A stretch of DNA of 64,000 nucleotides from Steroidobacteraceae bacterium (GCA_019187185.1 JABAQU010000020.1:186001-250000); one strand, 5' to 3'; shown: positions 45,407 to 54,694, counted from the stretch's first letter. A program made the numbers and translations. The notes: generated by a model not told the origin, from the letters alone.

Positions 45407-48400
45407 ATGAGCAAGCGCGCCTGGGTGCCAATCGTCGGCCTGTTCGGGTTGCTGACGGCGGGCACGACCTTAGCCGCGCCGCAGCTGAGCATTTCCCCGA
45501 TCGGCTATCAGATCACTCAGCTGCAGTCGGTGCCCGGTGCAACGCGCACCTTCGACCTCACCGCGCGTGCCGCTGTGATCAACCGCGGAGATCCCGCGCA
45601 GGCCGCCACCGCGAAACTCACGAGCAGCTCACCCAGCTTCGTCGTGCTGGACGGCGACCTCGCGTTCGGCGACGTGCCACGCACCCCGGTGCTGCGGCCC
45701 GTCCGCAGCCACGATACGTTCAAGCTGCGCATCGTGCTCCCGCCTCGCCGGGAACTGCTCGACTTCGTGCGCTCGATCAATGATTCATTACAATGGACTC
45801 TTTCGTGTCACAACTGTGGCAACAGCAATCGCCCGCCGCTCGCGGACGCCGGGCCGGACCAGACCGCGTACGTGGGCCAGCAGGTCACCATCGACGGCAG
45901 CGGCTCCTCTGACCCGGATGCGCAGGCACTGCAATACGCATGGACCTGGGTGAGCCGCCCCGCGGGCAGCACCGCCGCGCTCGCCGGCGCGAGCTCGGTG
46001 CAGGCGACGTTCACGCCCGACCGTGAAGGCGACTACCTGCTGCGGCTCATCGTCAACGACGGCCTGACCGACAGCGCGCCCGACACCGTGCAGGTCAGCA
46101 CGCTAAACAGCGCGCCGGTTGCGAACGCGGGACCCGATCGCTCAGCCGTGACCGGCGAGGCACTGATGCTCGACGGCAGTGCTTCAAGCGACGTGGACGG
46201 CGATCCGCTCACCTACGCCTGGAGCATCGCCAGCGCACCGCCTGGCAGCACAGCCGACATCGCCGACGCATTGCAGGTTCAGGCGACGTTCACGCCGGAC
46301 CTGCCGGGTGCGTACATCATCGAACTCGTCGTCGACGACGGCACGGTCTCGAGTGACGCCGACGCGCTGGTGATCTCCACCGCGGCGGGCAACTCACCGC
46401 CGGTCGCGAACGCCGGTCCAGACCAGAGTGCGCACGTCGGCGACACGACGCAGCTCGACGGATCGGGCTCCACGGACGCCGACGGCGACGCGCTCACCTT
46501 CAGCTGGTCGCTGAATGCGCGGCCCGCCCAGAGTGCGGCGGTCCTGCAGCAGGCCGACACCACGTCGCCATCGCTCTCCATCGACAAGCCGGGCACCTAT
46601 GTCGCCCAGTTGATCGTGCGGGATGGCAAGGCCGACAGCGCGCCCGATACGGTGTCGGTCTCGACCATGAACAGCGCGCCCGTCGCACGGATCAGCGCAC
46701 CGGCCACCGTCAAATGGCGCACGGACATCGCGCTCGACGGCAGTGGCTCCACGGATGCGGATGGCGACGCGCTCGCGTTCAGCTGGTCCATCCTCACGCG
46801 GCCGCAGGACAGTCAGGCTGCGCTGTCGGCCACACAAGCGCCGGCCACGGCATTCACCGCGGATCGGCCCGGCACGTACGTCGTGCAACTCGTCGTGAAC
46901 GATGGTCAGGTCGATGGCGCACCCACGACCACTACCGTCAATGCGACTAACGAGCCGCCGGTGGCGACGGACGACACAGCGGGTACTGCGCAAGATGCGC
47001 CGGTCGACATCGCCGTGCTCGGCAACGACAGCGACGCCGACGGCGATGCGCTGTCGATCGCCTTGATCACGGTGCCCGCGCACGGCACGGCGGCGCACTC
47101 GGGCAATGCCATCCACTATTCGCCCGCAGCAGGGTTCACCGGCACGGACAGCTTCGGTTACAGCGCCACGGACGGCGCGTCTTATTCGTCGGCCACCGTG
47201 ACTGTCACCGTGGCGCCGCTCGCGAACGAAATGCCGGTCGCCAACGCGGGCCCGGACCAGTCTGTGCCCGGCGGCTCCACGGTGCAGCTGGACGGCGCAC
47301 TCTCCAGCGATCCTGACGGAGATGCGCTCGCGTACTCCTGGGTGCTGACGACCGTGCCCGCTCAGAGTGTCGCGACGCTTGCCGGTGCGAGCACCGCGAC
47401 GCCTTCGTTCACCGCAGATCGCCGTGGCCTCTATCGCGCGACCCTGACCGTGAACGACGGGCGCGGAGGGAGCGCCTCGGACTTCGTCGACATCACGGCA
47501 CAGAATCGCAACCCGCAGCCGACGGGCGACACCGGCACAACGGCGGCCGGCACGGCCGTCACGATCGACGTGCTCGCCAACGACACCGATCCCGACGGCG
47601 ACGTACTTTCGCTTGCGAGTGTCACGCAGCCGGCGAATGGAATGGCAGCCATCGCCGGAGCATCCGTCACGTTCACGCCCGCCACCGGGTTCAACGGCAC
47701 GACAACTTTCGCCTACACGGTGAACGACGGACATGGCGGCAGCGGCACGGCCGCCGTTACGGTGACCGTGTCGGGAGAACCGGGGGAGTTCACCTTCACG
47801 CTTTCGAGCACTACGGCTTCAGGCGTCGCCGGCTCGCGCATCCAGGTGCCGTTCCGGATCGTGCGAAATGCCGGCACGACGGGCGACATCGGTGTGGCCC
47901 TGACGGGCACGGTCGACGGCGTTTCGTCGACCGGTGCGATTGTCCCCGATGGCCTCGCCGATGGGATCCTCCTCATCGCCATCGCCGCGAACGTCGTCCC
48001 CGGTACCCTGCAACTGCAGCTGTCCGCCTCGTCCGGTAGCGTCGTACATACTGCGACGCTTGCATTGCAGGTCGGTTCGCCTCAGCCGTCTTCCCTCGAC
48101 CTGATCCGCGCCGCGATGCTTGCCGGCACGCTCGACCGGCCGACTTCCCTCCTCTACCGCGCATACGCGCTCGCCGGAGATGCGCGGCTGCCCGCGGAAT
48201 ACCGAGGCTCCGGAAGCGCGGAGGAAGATACGGGGCTGCTCGCCGAGATCGGCGAGTTCTGGCCTACGTTGACTGCCGCGCAGCGCGCGCAGCTCGAGCC
48301 GTTCACTTTGAGGCCGGCCAATCCAAACAGCTGGTACGGGCAGCTCCTCGCCGCGCTCCCGCCGGCCGCAGCGCCAGCCGGCAACGCGGCGCGAGACGGC

Positions 48401-50317
48401 CGGGGTGCGACGCGAGTTCGTTCAACCCTGCGCCGCGGCGCGACGACGCTGGACGTGGGCGATCCGGTGCTGCCGTCGAGCTGCGGCGAGGACACGACTC
48501 CGTCGAATGGATGGATCTCCCGACTCGGTGCCTCGGGCGGGTTTCGAGTCTGGGCGCATTGCGTCGCGCAGGATCCGCGCGCGGCGGAGATCGTTGTGAA
48601 CCATGCGATCGAGGTGTACGACGTGCTGTGGGGGCCAATGACATCGGACATGGGATCGGCCCGATCCGACGTCCCGGCCAACACGCCGATCAACCCCGCC
48701 GACGGCGTGGGCGATGCGTCCATCGACATCTACATTCTGTTCCCCGGCGACGTCGTGTCGCGGCTGGGTGATAGCCAAGGGGGCGTCCAGCATGCCTACG
48801 GTTGGGCACAGACCTGGAACGAGGTCGGCGGCCGATCGAGCGGCTACATCACCGTTCCCGTGACGACGCTCCTCATGCCCCAGTTCCAGATCGTCGCGGC
48901 CCATGAGTTGTTCCATGTCCTGCAGTTCGCGCATAACTACCAGTTGGCGATCGGCGCCGTCCCGACCGGACTGGGCGGCATTCCCAATGCCCCACGGCGC
49001 AGCTGGTGGTACGTGGAGGCGAGCGCTGAGTGGGCCGGCGCGCACTACGATCGTGTGCTGGCGGACGAACTCGGCCGCGGCCGACAGGCGCGCGCGCTCG
49101 TCTACGACCCTTGGTTCTCGCAGGGTTTCCAGTCGCGCAGCAGCACGACGAGCCTCAATTCGGGCGGGGGAGTGCTGCCCTATGCCGCCTTCATCTGGCC
49201 CTATTTCATCGAGCAGGAAGACGGCGCGGCCACGGCGTCGAGCCTCATCTGGTCAGCCATCGAGGGCCTCGCGGACCCGAACGCCGCCGACGAGCGGATG
49301 GATGGCGTGTTCCCGTTCGCTGACGAGTTTCGCAAGTTCGCGGTGCGCAACCTCAACAACGACGTCGTCAACAACCGGTACGAGGCGCTGGATTCGGGCG
49401 AGTTCCCCAAGGACACGCCGCCCGCCAACATCTACCAGGGCCACTTCCGCGCCGACACGCCAATCCAGATCGACTTCTCCCTGACCACGCTCGCGGCGTA
49501 CTACATCAAGCTCGACAATGACGTCGAGCCGAATCTGCGCAAGCTGAAGGTCGACTTCAAGGGTCTCGACAGCGCCCGCGGCGATCTCGGCATCGACGTT
49601 GACGTGCTGCTCAAGATGCGCAACGGCGCATGGGAGAGCGCGAAGGATTACAACGGCACCAATCAGAAGACTTGGTGCCTCGACGAGGACGACGTCGAAT
49701 CCATGTACCTCGTCATCAGTGCGCACCAGCTGGAGGAGGCCGGGGTAAAGACGCGGACCGTCTCTGTCGAGTATTCGGGGAGCACCGCGCCCTGTCGACC
49801 GACATGGGTCGGCACCTCGCGCCTGAGCACGACGCAGGGCGCGAGCGTTCAGTCCACGGCTTCGGCGGACGGTCTCCTACTCGAGTTGCTCGCCGACGAG
49901 GACGAAGAGAACAACACGTCCAACGTGCAGGGATTTGCCGTCCTGTCCGCGAACGGTACCGCCAATATGGAGCAGATGATCATCGACTGCGAGCGATTCC
50001 CGCAGCCGCCCTCGATGGGGATCACGCCCGAGAATTCACTCGGCAGCATGGGGGTTGAGTACATCGACAACGGAACGAAGATGAAGCTGACAGGAAACTT
50101 CAGCACGTTCTACCCCGGAACGGTGATCGCGGATTGCACAAGCACCGAACGGGTCGAGTCCCAGATATGGGCGTCCTGGCTCTCGTTCGGCAACGGCGTG
50201 ACGATACCGGTGCCTGCGCCACCTGAGCAGCAGAAGATCAAGGGCTCGTTCAACGTGTCCATGGCGCCGGGCACCAACTCGATCCTGACAATCGACTTGT
50301 CGCTGGTGAGGCAATGA
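45407..50317 (+). CDS. Giant exported PKD/cadherin-like repeat protein with HELFH metalloprotease-like domain
   Basis: A 1636-residue exported protein (signal peptide 1-23, GGGGGAGAG ribosome site). After a beta-rich region come seven Ig-like repeats of ~90-95 residues starting near 140, 233, 328, 421, 514, 606 and 700. Repeats 1-4 and 6 are PKD-type (VANAGPDQS..., DADGDALTFSWS); 5 and 7 are the cadherin-like type (LGNDSDADGDALS, GFTGTDSFGYS). From ~800 to the end is a catalytic-looking region: AAHELFHVLQFAHN has HELFH at 1166-1170, and WWYVEASAEWAG follows. A final beta-rich part has paired cysteines. It probably acts as a surface or secreted protease; Asp-rich loops suggest calcium binding. 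Confidence 0.88.
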   Translation: MSKRAWVPIVGLFGLLTAGTTLAAPQLSISPIGYQITQLQSVPGATRTFDLTARAAVINRGDPAQAATAKLTSSSPSFVVLDGDLAFGDVPRTPVLRPVRSHDTFKLRIVLPPRRELLDFVRSINDSLQWTLSCHNCGNSNRPPLADAGPDQTAYVGQQVTIDGSGSSDPDAQALQYAWTWVSRPAGSTAALAGASSVQATFTPDREGDYLLRLIVNDGLTDSAPDTVQVSTLNSAPVANAGPDRSAVTGEALMLDGSASSDVDGDPLTYAWSIASAPPGSTADIADALQVQATFTPDLPGAYIIELVVDDGTVSSDADALVISTAAGNSPPVANAGPDQSAHVGDTTQLDGSGSTDADGDALTFSWSLNARPAQSAAVLQQADTTSPSLSIDKPGTYVAQLIVRDGKADSAPDTVSVSTMNSAPVARISAPATVKWRTDIALDGSGSTDADGDALAFSWSILTRPQDSQAALSATQAPATAFTADRPGTYVVQLVVNDGQVDGAPTTTTVNATNEPPVATDDTAGTAQDAPVDIAVLGNDSDADGDALSIALITVPAHGTAAHSGNAIHYSPAAGFTGTDSFGYSATDGASYSSATVTVTVAPLANEMPVANAGPDQSVPGGSTVQLDGALSSDPDGDALAYSWVLTTVPAQSVATLAGASTATPSFTADRRGLYRATLTVNDGRGGSASDFVDITAQNRNPQPTGDTGTTAAGTAVTIDVLANDTDPDGDVLSLASVTQPANGMAAIAGASVTFTPATGFNGTTTFAYTVNDGHGGSGTAAVTVTVSGEPGEFTFTLSSTTASGVAGSRIQVPFRIVRNAGTTGDIGVALTGTVDGVSSTGAIVPDGLADGILLIAIAANVVPGTLQLQLSASSGSVVHTATLALQVGSPQPSSLDLIRAAMLAGTLDRPTSLLYRAYALAGDARLPAEYRGSGSAEEDTGLLAEIGEFWPTLTAAQRAQLEPFTLRPANPNSWYGQLLAALPPAAAPAGNAARDGRGATRVRSTLRRGATTLDVGDPVLPSSCGEDTTPSNGWISRLGASGGFRVWAHCVAQDPRAAEIVVNHAIEVYDVLWGPMTSDMGSARSDVPANTPINPADGVGDASIDIYILFPGDVVSRLGDSQGGVQHAYGWAQTWNEVGGRSSGYITVPVTTLLMPQFQIVAAHELFHVLQFAHNYQLAIGAVPTGLGGIPNAPRRSWWYVEASAEWAGAHYDRVLADELGRGRQARALVYDPWFSQGFQSRSSTTSLNSGGGVLPYAAFIWPYFIEQEDGAATASSLIWSAIEGLADPNAADERMDGVFPFADEFRKFAVRNLNNDVVNNRYEALDSGEFPKDTPPANIYQGHFRADTPIQIDFSLTTLAAYYIKLDNDVEPNLRKLKVDFKGLDSARGDLGIDVDVLLKMRNGAWESAKDYNGTNQKTWCLDEDDVESMYLVISAHQLEEAGVKTRTVSVEYSGSTAPCRPTWVGTSRLSTTQGASVQSTASADGLLLELLADEDEENNTSNVQGFAVLSANGTANMEQMIIDCERFPQPPSMGITPENSLGSMGVEYIDNGTKMKLTGNFSTFYPGTVIADCTSTERVESQIWASWLSFGNGVTIPVPAPPEQQKIKGSFNVSMAPGTNSILTIDLSLVRQ

Positions 50318-50325
50318 GGCAAGCG

Positions 50326-50348
50326 GTGCCACCGTCTGACGGTGGTGC
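50326..50348 (+). terminator. Hairpin just after the giant gene
   Basis: CCACCGT (50329-50335) and ACGGTGG (50339-50345) form a 7-bp stem with a CTG loop, extendable by wobble pairs, starting about 10 bases after the stop. There is no T-tract, so it may be a weak or Rho-assisted end. Confidence 0.35.
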
Positions 50349-50429
50349 GCAGCACGCGACACCGCCTGCGTGATCAAGTCTCGCGATGCCCTTGCCGTCC
50401 GATTGCCAAGGCGCCCCGCTGGCGAAGAA

Positions 50430-50919
50430 CAAGCGACGGCCGAGCATCGACGTCCGACTCGAGTTGCTGCGCAAGGTCTGTGCGGCCGTCGCCTGCTCGC
50501 GGTGCACCGGGACCTGACGTCGAGCAAAGTCCTGGTGAATGCGAACGGCAATCTGAAGCTGCCCCGACTTCGGCATTGCAATGCTGCCCAACGCGCACGA
50601 AATCAATCCGACAGTCGCGAAGACGCGCGAGGGCACCCGTGCCATGACTCCGGAGTATGCAGGCCCCGAGCAGGCTCACAGCGGGCTGATCTTCGTTGCG
50701 AGCAACGCCCGTTTGCTTGTCGCCCTGCTCTACCAGCTTCTGACGAGGCAGTCGCCTTACCGCTTGACCGGCGCCACACGGTTCGACTACGAACAGGCGG
50801 TCCTCGAACGGGAACCGAAGCGCTCAACTACGAGCACTGCCGGCGCGCTCGCATCGACGCCCTGCCTCCACGGCCGGCCGCCTCGCAGCTCAGGAAGCGA
50901 CTGATCAGCAAAGTCGGCG
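50430..50919 (+). pseudogene. Decayed serine/threonine protein kinase fragment
   Basis: Kinase subdomains can be read only by changing frame. LELLRKVCAAVA (from 50458) is in one frame. VHRDLTSSKVLVNANGNLKL (from 50502) is in a second; the HRD is kept but the usual Lys of HRDLKPxN is lost. DFGIA (50566) then TREGTRAMTPEYAGPEQA and QLLTRQSPYRLTGATRFDYE return to the first. The ATP-binding lobe is absent, and after QLRKRLISKVGD the kinase sequence stops abruptly at 50919, where a permease gene fragment begins. The relatives are bacterial Pkn-type kinases like the intact one at 60-63 kb. Confidence 0.75.
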
Positions 50920-51033
50920 ATGCTGCGCGGCGCCGGCCTCGGCGAGCTGTGGATCGAGGTGCTGGTGCTGATCGCCTTCATCGTGGGGATGATGGCGGTC
51001 GCGATCGCGCGTTACCGCAAGCGGCTCGACTGA
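50920..51033 (+). repeat. Displaced copy of the 3' end of the ABC-2 permease gene
   Basis: The 114 bases encode the last 37 residues of the permease (RGAGLGELWIEVLVLIAFIV onward) and its stop. They match 40794-40907 with only three silent changes plus TGA for TAG. The flanks on both sides are unrelated. The fragment is fused directly to the decayed kinase sequence. Confidence 0.9.
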
Positions 51034-51136
51034 CCCCCAGGCCGGCGTCGGAATTCCTTACAGAACTGCGCAACAGCCGAACGTCTGGTGGCGCACATGG
51101 TGTCCACCTGATTGATAATAAAGCACTTTGTGCATC

Positions 51137-51151
51137 TGGCACGGAAGCTGC
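51137..51151 (+). promoter_or_regulatory. Sigma-54-type promoter of the first PEP-CTERM gene
   Basis: TGGCACGGAAGCTGC has the -24 GG and -12 GC of RpoN promoters at the required 10-base gap and the TGGCAC core, ending 43 bases before the ATG. PEP-CTERM genes in several exosortase-bearing bacteria are thought to depend on RpoN with the PrsK/PrsR two-component system. Confidence 0.7.
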
Positions 51152-51194
51152 TCCAAGCAGCCCTCGGGCCCGATCTCCAAGAGGAAACAAAAAC

Positions 51195-51929
51195 ATGACT
51201 GCGCACCTGACTACCCGGTTCTGGCTGACTGCGATCGCGGCGGTTGGCTTCACATGCACTGCAGACGCGGCGATCATCGATTTCAATGGGGGTACCGCCA
51301 CACTGTCCGATGGCACGAGCGTCACAGTCACTGATACCGGCCCGGTATATAGCAACGTCGACTATTACGTCGAAGACGGCATCATGATCGACTTCATCGG
51401 CGGCGTCGGCTACATCGGCGACTACTATGGCGGGTTTTTCCGCCCCGACGGATCGGCACTCGACAACAGCGTGATCCACGCGCACTGGGACGGCGCGGCC
51501 GAAACCGGGCTGACAGCCATTCGTTTCACGAAGGTGGACGGCTCCACGCTCGATCTCAATTACGTCGACCTGACCTCCAACACACAGGTGGGCGGCGGTG
51601 CGGCAACCGGCGGCGAGATGTCGTACATCACGCCTTTCGGCGGCGGCAGTCCCATGCTCTTGCCCTCGTCGGACTGGGGTATCGAGTTTCTCTCCACCGG
51701 CGCCCCGGGTGACGGTATCGAGCGGCTGTACCTGAGCTCCGCGTTCGACGGCATTCTCGGCTTCGACGTGACATCGCTGAACGCCTTCTGCTTCGGTCTC
51801 GACAACTTCTACATCGACGAGGAGCCTCCTCCGCCCCCGCCGACCAATGTGCCCGAACCGTCGACGCTGATGCTGCTGCTGGCGGGCTTCGGTCTCCTCG
51901 GCGTGCGCCGGGCGTATCACCGCACCTGA
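51195..51929 (+). CDS. PEP-CTERM sorting-domain protein
   Basis: A 244-residue exported protein with signal peptide (to about 25, cleavage after ADA), a beta-rich body of low complexity rich in Gly, Asp and Tyr, a proline run, and the C-terminal tag VPEPSTLMLLLAGFGLLGVRRAYHRT: PEP motif, membrane helix, basic end. Exosortase recognises this tag and moves the protein to the surface or extracellular polymer; no exosortase gene is in the window. The ATG at 51195 follows GAGGAAAC. Ends before a strong terminator. Confidence 0.9.
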   Translation: MTAHLTTRFWLTAIAAVGFTCTADAAIIDFNGGTATLSDGTSVTVTDTGPVYSNVDYYVEDGIMIDFIGGVGYIGDYYGGFFRPDGSALDNSVIHAHWDGAAETGLTAIRFTKVDGSTLDLNYVDLTSNTQVGGGAATGGEMSYITPFGGGSPMLLPSSDWGIEFLSTGAPGDGIERLYLSSAFDGILGFDVTSLNAFCFGLDNFYIDEEPPPPPPTNVPEPSTLMLLLAGFGLLGVRRAYHRT

Positions 51930-51955
51930 CGAACGCGTTCCGGTTGAGCATTTCC

Positions 51956-51996
51956 GCCGCCGGCTGAAGGTCATGCCTTCAGCCGGCGGCTTATTT
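51956..51996 (+). terminator. Rho-independent terminator after the PEP-CTERM gene
   Basis: A perfect 15-bp stem, 51956-51970 with 51976-51990, loop TCATG, followed by TTATTT. It separates the PEP-CTERM gene from the P450 gene. Confidence 0.9.
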
Positions 51997-52083
51997 GCGC
52001 GCTGATCCATCAGGAAATGCCCGTCCCCTGGCACATTGCCCCTCGATCATCGATCGTTGGCCGGCGTACGCGCGACGCCCACG

Positions 52084-52106
52084 CAGGAGTCTCATGTAGA
52101 CTCCTG
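52084..52106. promoter_or_regulatory. Perfect inverted repeat upstream of the P450 gene
   Basis: CAGGAGTCT (52084-52092) and AGACTCCTG (52098-52106) flank CATGT, 128 bases before the P450 start. It looks like an operator for a dimeric regulator (TetR-like size). The regulator is not adjacent and the element differs from the LysR-linked element further along. Confidence 0.5.
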
Positions 52107-52234
52107 ATCCGTCCAGGGATTTCGCGGAGCATCCTGATGCCGGCGACGAAAATGGCCGGACCCGTGCGGGCGCATCGCGCGCGGGCCGCGCACGAACGGG
52201 CGCAATCGACTGCCCGCGGCGAGGCCGAGTTCTG

Positions 52235-53605
52235 ATGACTGCGCTCGCCGAGGTCGACACATCGTATCGGCAGGCGCCCGACGCCCTGGACCTCGGGCAC
52301 ATCCCCGGCAACCACGGACTGCCTGTGCTCGGCGAGACCCTCGAGGTGCTGCGCGACCTGCACGCGGTGGCAGTCCGCCATCTGCGCGAATACGGACCCG
52401 TGTCGCGCATTCGGCTCGCCGGCCAGGGCGGTCTGCTCGTGATGGGCGCCGAACATTTCGAGCGCATCTTCCACGATCCGGAGCAGTGCTTCTCAGCGGA
52501 AAAGGGCTACGACCGCCAGCTCGGCATCTTCTACCCCCGCGGCCTGCTGCTGATGGATTTCGACGAGCATCGCGCCAACCGGCGGATGATGCAGGGCGCC
52601 TTCAAGGTGCCGGCACTGCAGCGTTACATCGCGATGATGCAGCCGGTGATCGAGCGCCACGTGCGGGAGTGGGGCCGCGACGAACGGATCATCTTCTATC
52701 CGCGCATCAAGCAGCTGCTGCTCGAGATCGGCGCGCGCTGCTTCCTCGGCATCGAGGACTTCGAGCGCGAAGCCGTCATGATCAACGACCTGTTCCTGGA
52801 CCTCAACGCCGGGCTCGTCTCGGTGCTCAGGGTCGAACTACCGTTCGGCGCATTTGGTCGCGCGATGCGCGCGCGGCGCGAGCTCGAACGCTGGTGCCGG
52901 GCGATGATCGCGGAGCGCCGCCGGCGCGGGGCGGCCGGCGAAGACGTGCTGAGCCAGCTGTGCCTCGCCACGGATGAGGAAGGCCGGCCCTACGACGTAA
53001 AGCCGATCGTCGATCACATCATATTCCTGCTGTTCGCCGCGCACGATACGAGCACCAGCGCGCTATCACACCTCGCGATGTACGTGGGCCGCGACACGGC
53101 AATGCAGGATCGCCTGCGGGAGCATCTGGCGCCGTTTGGCCCGGGGCCTCTGACCCACACCGACCTCTCCCGCATGGACTTCGCACAGCATTGCCTGTAC
53201 GAGGCCATGCGCCTGCACCCGCCCGTGCCGATGGCCATGCGGCGAACGATCCGTCCCATCGAACTCGACGGGCTGCGCATTCCGGCGCACACAGTCCTGC
53301 ACCTGCCGATGATGATGAACCAGCGCGACCCGCGCTGGTGGACCGAGCCCGATGCGTTCGATCCGGATCGCTTCGCGTCTTCGCGCCAGGAACAGAAACG
53401 TCACGCGATGTGCTTTCACCCTTTCGGCAGCGGCGCACACAAGTGCATCGGCATGTTCTTCGCCGAGCTCATGGTGAAGGCATTCCTCTGGCAGTTCGTG
53501 CGGAGCTACCGCTTCACGGTGCCGCCGGGATACGCACCGCGGATGCAGTGGGTGCCGCTGCCGAAGCCGGCCGACGGGGTGCCGCTGCGCCTGCAGCCGG
53601 CGTGA
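52235..53605 (+). CDS. Cytochrome P450
   Basis: A 456-residue soluble P450. I-helix oxygen-activation region LLFAAHDTSTSALSH, K-helix ExxR in YEAMRLHPPVP, and heme-binding loop FHPFGSGAHKCIGMFFAE with the ligand Cys404. The AHKCIG form and the absence of a membrane anchor resemble CYP51/CYP120-like and sterol- or terpenoid-oxidising bacterial P450s; the substrate is unknown. No ferredoxin or reductase gene is adjacent. It converges on the LLM oxidoreductase gene 36 bases away and sits in a catabolic-looking cluster with a TonB receptor. Confidence 0.95.
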   Translation: MTALAEVDTSYRQAPDALDLGHIPGNHGLPVLGETLEVLRDLHAVAVRHLREYGPVSRIRLAGQGGLLVMGAEHFERIFHDPEQCFSAEKGYDRQLGIFYPRGLLLMDFDEHRANRRMMQGAFKVPALQRYIAMMQPVIERHVREWGRDERIIFYPRIKQLLLEIGARCFLGIEDFEREAVMINDLFLDLNAGLVSVLRVELPFGAFGRAMRARRELERWCRAMIAERRRRGAAGEDVLSQLCLATDEEGRPYDVKPIVDHIIFLLFAAHDTSTSALSHLAMYVGRDTAMQDRLREHLAPFGPGPLTHTDLSRMDFAQHCLYEAMRLHPPVPMAMRRTIRPIELDGLRIPAHTVLHLPMMMNQRDPRWWTEPDAFDPDRFASSRQEQKRHAMCFHPFGSGAHKCIGMFFAELMVKAFLWQFVRSYRFTVPPGYAPRMQWVPLPKPADGVPLRLQPA

Positions 53606-53641
53606 GCGGCACGCTTCCGCCGGCACAGGCACCGGTGGCGC

Positions 53642-54694
53642 TCAGGCCACTTTCTTCAGCTCCGGCAGCACGGCGCCCAGACTGATGAATTGCCGGCGCT
53701 GACGTTCCTGCAGCTCGGCGTAAGGCGGCCCGAAGACCACGTTCACCGAGCTCACGAGACCCGCATAGCGCGCGGCGAGCTTCGCCGGCAATTCTTCTCG
53801 AAGCCCCACGATGGCGAAGGTCTCCAGCATCTCGTCGCTCACAAGCGCCGGCATCTCGTCCCAGCGGCCCGCCTGAGAGAGCCGCACCAGCTCCGCGCAC
53901 ACCTCGCCGAGTCCGTGATGCTCCATCACGGCGGAATAGGTGCGCGTGGCTGCATAGAACGAGATGTGCTTGCGGATGAGCCTCTTAGATTCCTGGAACT
54001 CTTCTTCCGTTGTACCTGTGACAAAAAAAGGATTGATGGCGAAGTCGATGTCCTCGAGCCGGCGACCCGCGCGCGCCGCGCCCTCGGCGACAGCCGGGCG
54101 GATGACGTCGCGAATATAGGCAGGTGAGTTCAGCGGGTGCATCCGGACGCCATCGCCGAGCTCGCCCGCGAGGCGGCAGTTGTACTGGTTCACCGCCGCG
54201 ATGTAGATCGGCACCGTCTCGATGCCCTCGATGGGCCCGGGATTGAAAAACGGGTTGCAGAGCGTGAACTGATAGTGCTTGCCCTTGAACTGCGGCGGCT
54301 CGCCGGTGCTGAAGTGGCGGAAAATCGCCTTGAGGCAGAGCACATACTCGCGCAGGCGGGGCCCGGGCGGGCTCGGCCACGGCGTCGAGTAACGACGCTC
54401 ATTGTGGCCCTTCACCTGCGTGCCGAGCCCGAGCACGAAGCGCCCGCGCGAGAAGCGTTGCAGGTCCCAGGCCATCTGGGCCGTCACGAAAGGGCTTCGC
54501 GGAAAGGAAATCGCGATACCGGTGCCGATGCGCGCGCGGCGCGTGTGCTCGGCGAGGATCATCTGCGGCAGGTAGGGATCGTGCCCCGCCTCGGGTACCA
54601 GGATCGTGTCGTAGCCGAGTTCGTCGAGTTCCCGTGCGTGCCGCGCGAGGGCTTCGATGGTCGGGGGAGCCGTGATGGTCGCTTCGATTTTCAT
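53642..54694 (-). CDS. LLM-class (luciferase-like, F420-type) oxidoreductase
   Basis: A 350-residue TIM-barrel flavin- or F420-dependent oxidoreductase, resembling the family typified by mycobacterial MSMEG_2256. Start at 54694 (MKIEATITAPPTIEALARHA) fits the family. Motifs are LDELGYDTILVPEAGHDPYLP, ARIGTGIAISFPRSPF, FVLGLGTQVKGHNERRYS and AAVNQYNCRLAGELGDGVRMHP. Whether it uses F420 or FMN cannot be told; many proteobacterial members are suspected to use FMN. It is divergent from the TonB receptor gene, and the 244-base space between them holds the LysR-linked operator element. Confidence 0.9.
   Translation of the reverse strand: MKIEATITAPPTIEALARHARELDELGYDTILVPEAGHDPYLPQMILAEHTRRARIGTGIAISFPRSPFVTAQMAWDLQRFSRGRFVLGLGTQVKGHNERRYSTPWPSPPGPRLREYVLCLKAIFRHFSTGEPPQFKGKHYQFTLCNPFFNPGPIEGIETVPIYIAAVNQYNCRLAGELGDGVRMHPLNSPAYIRDVIRPAVAEGAARAGRRLEDIDFAINPFFVTGTTEEEFQESKRLIRKHISFYAATRTYSAVMEHHGLGEVCAELVRLSQAGRWDEMPALVSDEMLETFAIVGLREELPAKLAARYAGLVSSVNVVFGPPYAELQERQRRQFISLGAVLPELKKVA

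Larger units (their letters stand above)
51930..52234. other. Non-coding gap before the P450 gene
   Basis: About 305 bases holding a strong terminator (51956-51996) and a perfect 9-bp inverted repeat (52084-52106). A 32-codon open frame at 52137-52235, preceded by GGAG and ending TGATG at the P450 start, has no recognisable protein features; I do not call it. Confidence 0.6.

Noticed and set aside
45826..47770. The ~280-bp periodicity as a DNA repeat or CRISPR-like array
   Set aside because: It is explained by tandem PKD/cadherin-like protein repeats with diverged nucleotide sequence.
50370..51194. Long N-terminal extension of the first PEP-CTERM protein
   Set aside because: It runs through kinase and permease debris in the wrong frames; the ATG at 51195 has a ribosome site, a signal peptide and a sigma-54 promoter in front.
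52017..52235. 72-codon open frame ending at the P450 start (or its 32-codon inner frame)
   Set aside because: No recognisable protein features and it spans the candidate operator; translational coupling cannot be excluded but is unsupported.
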